NCBI GenBank assembly: GCA_937981555.1
Contig: CALJOK010000013.1
Span: 62,001 to 126,000 of the forward strand
DNA from: an uncultured Saprospiraceae bacterium
GTDB lineage: Bacteria > Bacteroidota > Bacteroidia > Chitinophagales > Saprospiraceae
Direction: 5' to 3'
Length of the DNA: 64,000 nt
The notes under the pieces were generated by a model. It saw only the letters and a list, made by a program, of their open reading frames with translations. It ran no database searches and had not been told where the DNA came from. Both the position numbers and the translations under genes were made by a program. Shown here piece after piece: positions 63,445 through 64,000 of the stretch (the first letter of the stretch is position 1; every line of letters starts with the position of its first letter).

Positions 63445-63858
63445 TTATTTATTTTTTGGATAAAAATATTTTAAAATAGTATAGAGCAAAAATCCAACTG
63501 GGCCAAGCATCAAAGTAAAAAATAAACAAGGAGCAACGAACCATTTTGAAATTCCATTTTTGACAGCATCCAAGGCAATCCAACGACCAGTCAATAAATC
63601 AAAAACTAAATAATGAACCCAGCCTGCGAGCACCGCTTTAGGGTTTTTAAATAAGATCATCACCTCTTCCAGACTTCCAAATCCACCTTCTTCCATTTGG
63701 AGAAATGTGGGAACCATACTCGCATAAACTAATGCTAAAATTATGGCAACTGCGGTGATTAATTTTTTTACCAATTTATGTTCAGGCGCAAAAATGAGTG
63801 CCAGCCAAAAAGGTAAAACTAAAGTATTGCAAATTTTGAAAAGTAAGTTAACGTCCAT
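63445..63858 (-). CDS. ABA4-like (DUF4281) membrane protein
   Basis: 137 residues with four hydrophobic helices (about 8-24, 34-52, 75-90 and 104-130). The HYLVFDLLTGRWIALD motif near residues 82-97 and the closing LGPVGFLLYTI are signatures of DUF4281/ABA4-like proteins, known in plants from neoxanthin synthesis; the bacterial role is unknown. It lies upstream of gluconokinase (13-base gap) and is probably in one operon with it. Confidence 0.85.
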   Translation of the reverse strand: MDVNLLFKICNTLVLPFWLALIFAPEHKLVKKLITAVAIILALVYASMVPTFLQMEEGGFGSLEEVMILFKNPKAVLAGWVHYLVFDLLTGRWIALDAVKNGISKWFVAPCLFFTLMLGPVGFLLYTILKYFYPKNK

Positions 63859-63871
63859 TTTGTTTTGATTT

Positions 63872-64000
63872 TTAAATTAAATCTCGAAGTTTAAATCGTA
63901 AAATCATAATTTGATCACCTCGTTTAATTTTGACTTTAATTTTTTTACCGACTTTTTTAGTCAATTTTTTAGACACCCCTTTGAGATTTAAAAATCGAGT
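63872..64000 (-). CDS. C-terminal fragment of a protein running off the right edge
   Basis: A minus-strand frame is open from base 64000 down to TAA at 63874-63872, giving 42 residues rich in Lys/Val (KKVGKKIKVKIKRGDQI, then ILRFKLRDLI). The pattern resembles the last strands of a PDZ-type domain, but a family cannot be named from this fragment. Confidence 0.5.
   Translation of the reverse strand, partial: TRFLNLKGVSKKLTKKVGKKIKVKIKRGDQIMILRFKLRDLI

Overview
The window is a compact, AT-rich (about one third GC by eye) chromosomal segment of a Bacteroidota bacterium, most plausibly Saprospirales or a near relative. Supporting signs are Bacteroidota-restricted families (DUF4199, DUF4293, DUF4836-like, OstA-like, HTTM, carboxypeptidase-regulatory-like TonB receptors with an ECF sigma/FecR pair), scarce Shine-Dalgarno sequences, and several -7 boxes of the TAnnTTTG type. 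I see no prophage, no complete insertion sequence, no CRISPR array and no rRNA operon. The one tRNA I found is tRNA-Ser(GGA) at 47303-47389.

Layout. 1-4462: a partial TPR membrane protein, a spermidine-synthase-like methyltransferase, a GlmU-like nucleotidyltransferase, L31 type B, a membrane LuxR-type regulator, DUF4199 and YraN. 4735-9311: pgi, manA, a SPOR protein and a YfiT/DinB protein. 9341-15592: mostly secreted proteins and lipoproteins of unknown role plus a Gfo/Idh/MocA oxidoreductase. 15680-23411: an undecaprenyl-phosphate sugar transferase, an AlkD-like HEAT protein, a putative small-RNA cassette, a CNNM/CBS transporter, a VOC protein, a secreted carboxypeptidase-regulatory-like protein and a tandem OmpA protein. 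23564-28206: an AddA/RecB-like helicase with a decayed nuclease motif, an unknown secreted protein and a second SPOR protein.

28575-40479 is the most interesting stretch. A nucleotide-sugar dehydrogenase, a TolC-like outer-membrane protein, an HlyD-like adaptor, a TackOD1 zinc-ribbon protein with a GGDEF-like tail, and a processive GT2 glycosyltransferase together look like a synthase-dependent exopolysaccharide production and secretion system. It is followed by about 1.2 kb of non-coding DNA holding three tandem ~128-bp hairpin-bearing repeats and an orphan terminator. Next comes a three-gene nitric-oxide signalling operon: H-NOX, a hybrid histidine kinase with Hpt, and a LytTR response regulator. 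I infer, without proof, that NO sensing and a GGDEF-like regulator converge on surface polysaccharide.

40485-50495: an HTTM protein, a large lipoprotein with DUF4114 and discoidin-like domains, RNase H with a viroplasmin domain, an HMA-CDF cation transporter, TatD, tRNA-Ser, an ExbB/unknown/ExbD/ExbD energy-transducing operon and DUF4293. 50651-56408: a FAD oxidoreductase, an OstA-like protein coupled to a BatE-like TPR/SH3 protein, an unknown protein, and rplU-rpmA. 56512-60895: an ECF sigma factor/FecR/TonB-receptor cell-surface signalling set. 61413-64000: a lipoprotein with four tandem Cys-bracketed repeats, then ABA4-like, gluconokinase and a translationally coupled 33-residue membrane ORF, and a truncated C-terminus at the edge.

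Limits: all family calls are by eye from motifs and general knowledge. No alignment, structure prediction or database search was run.
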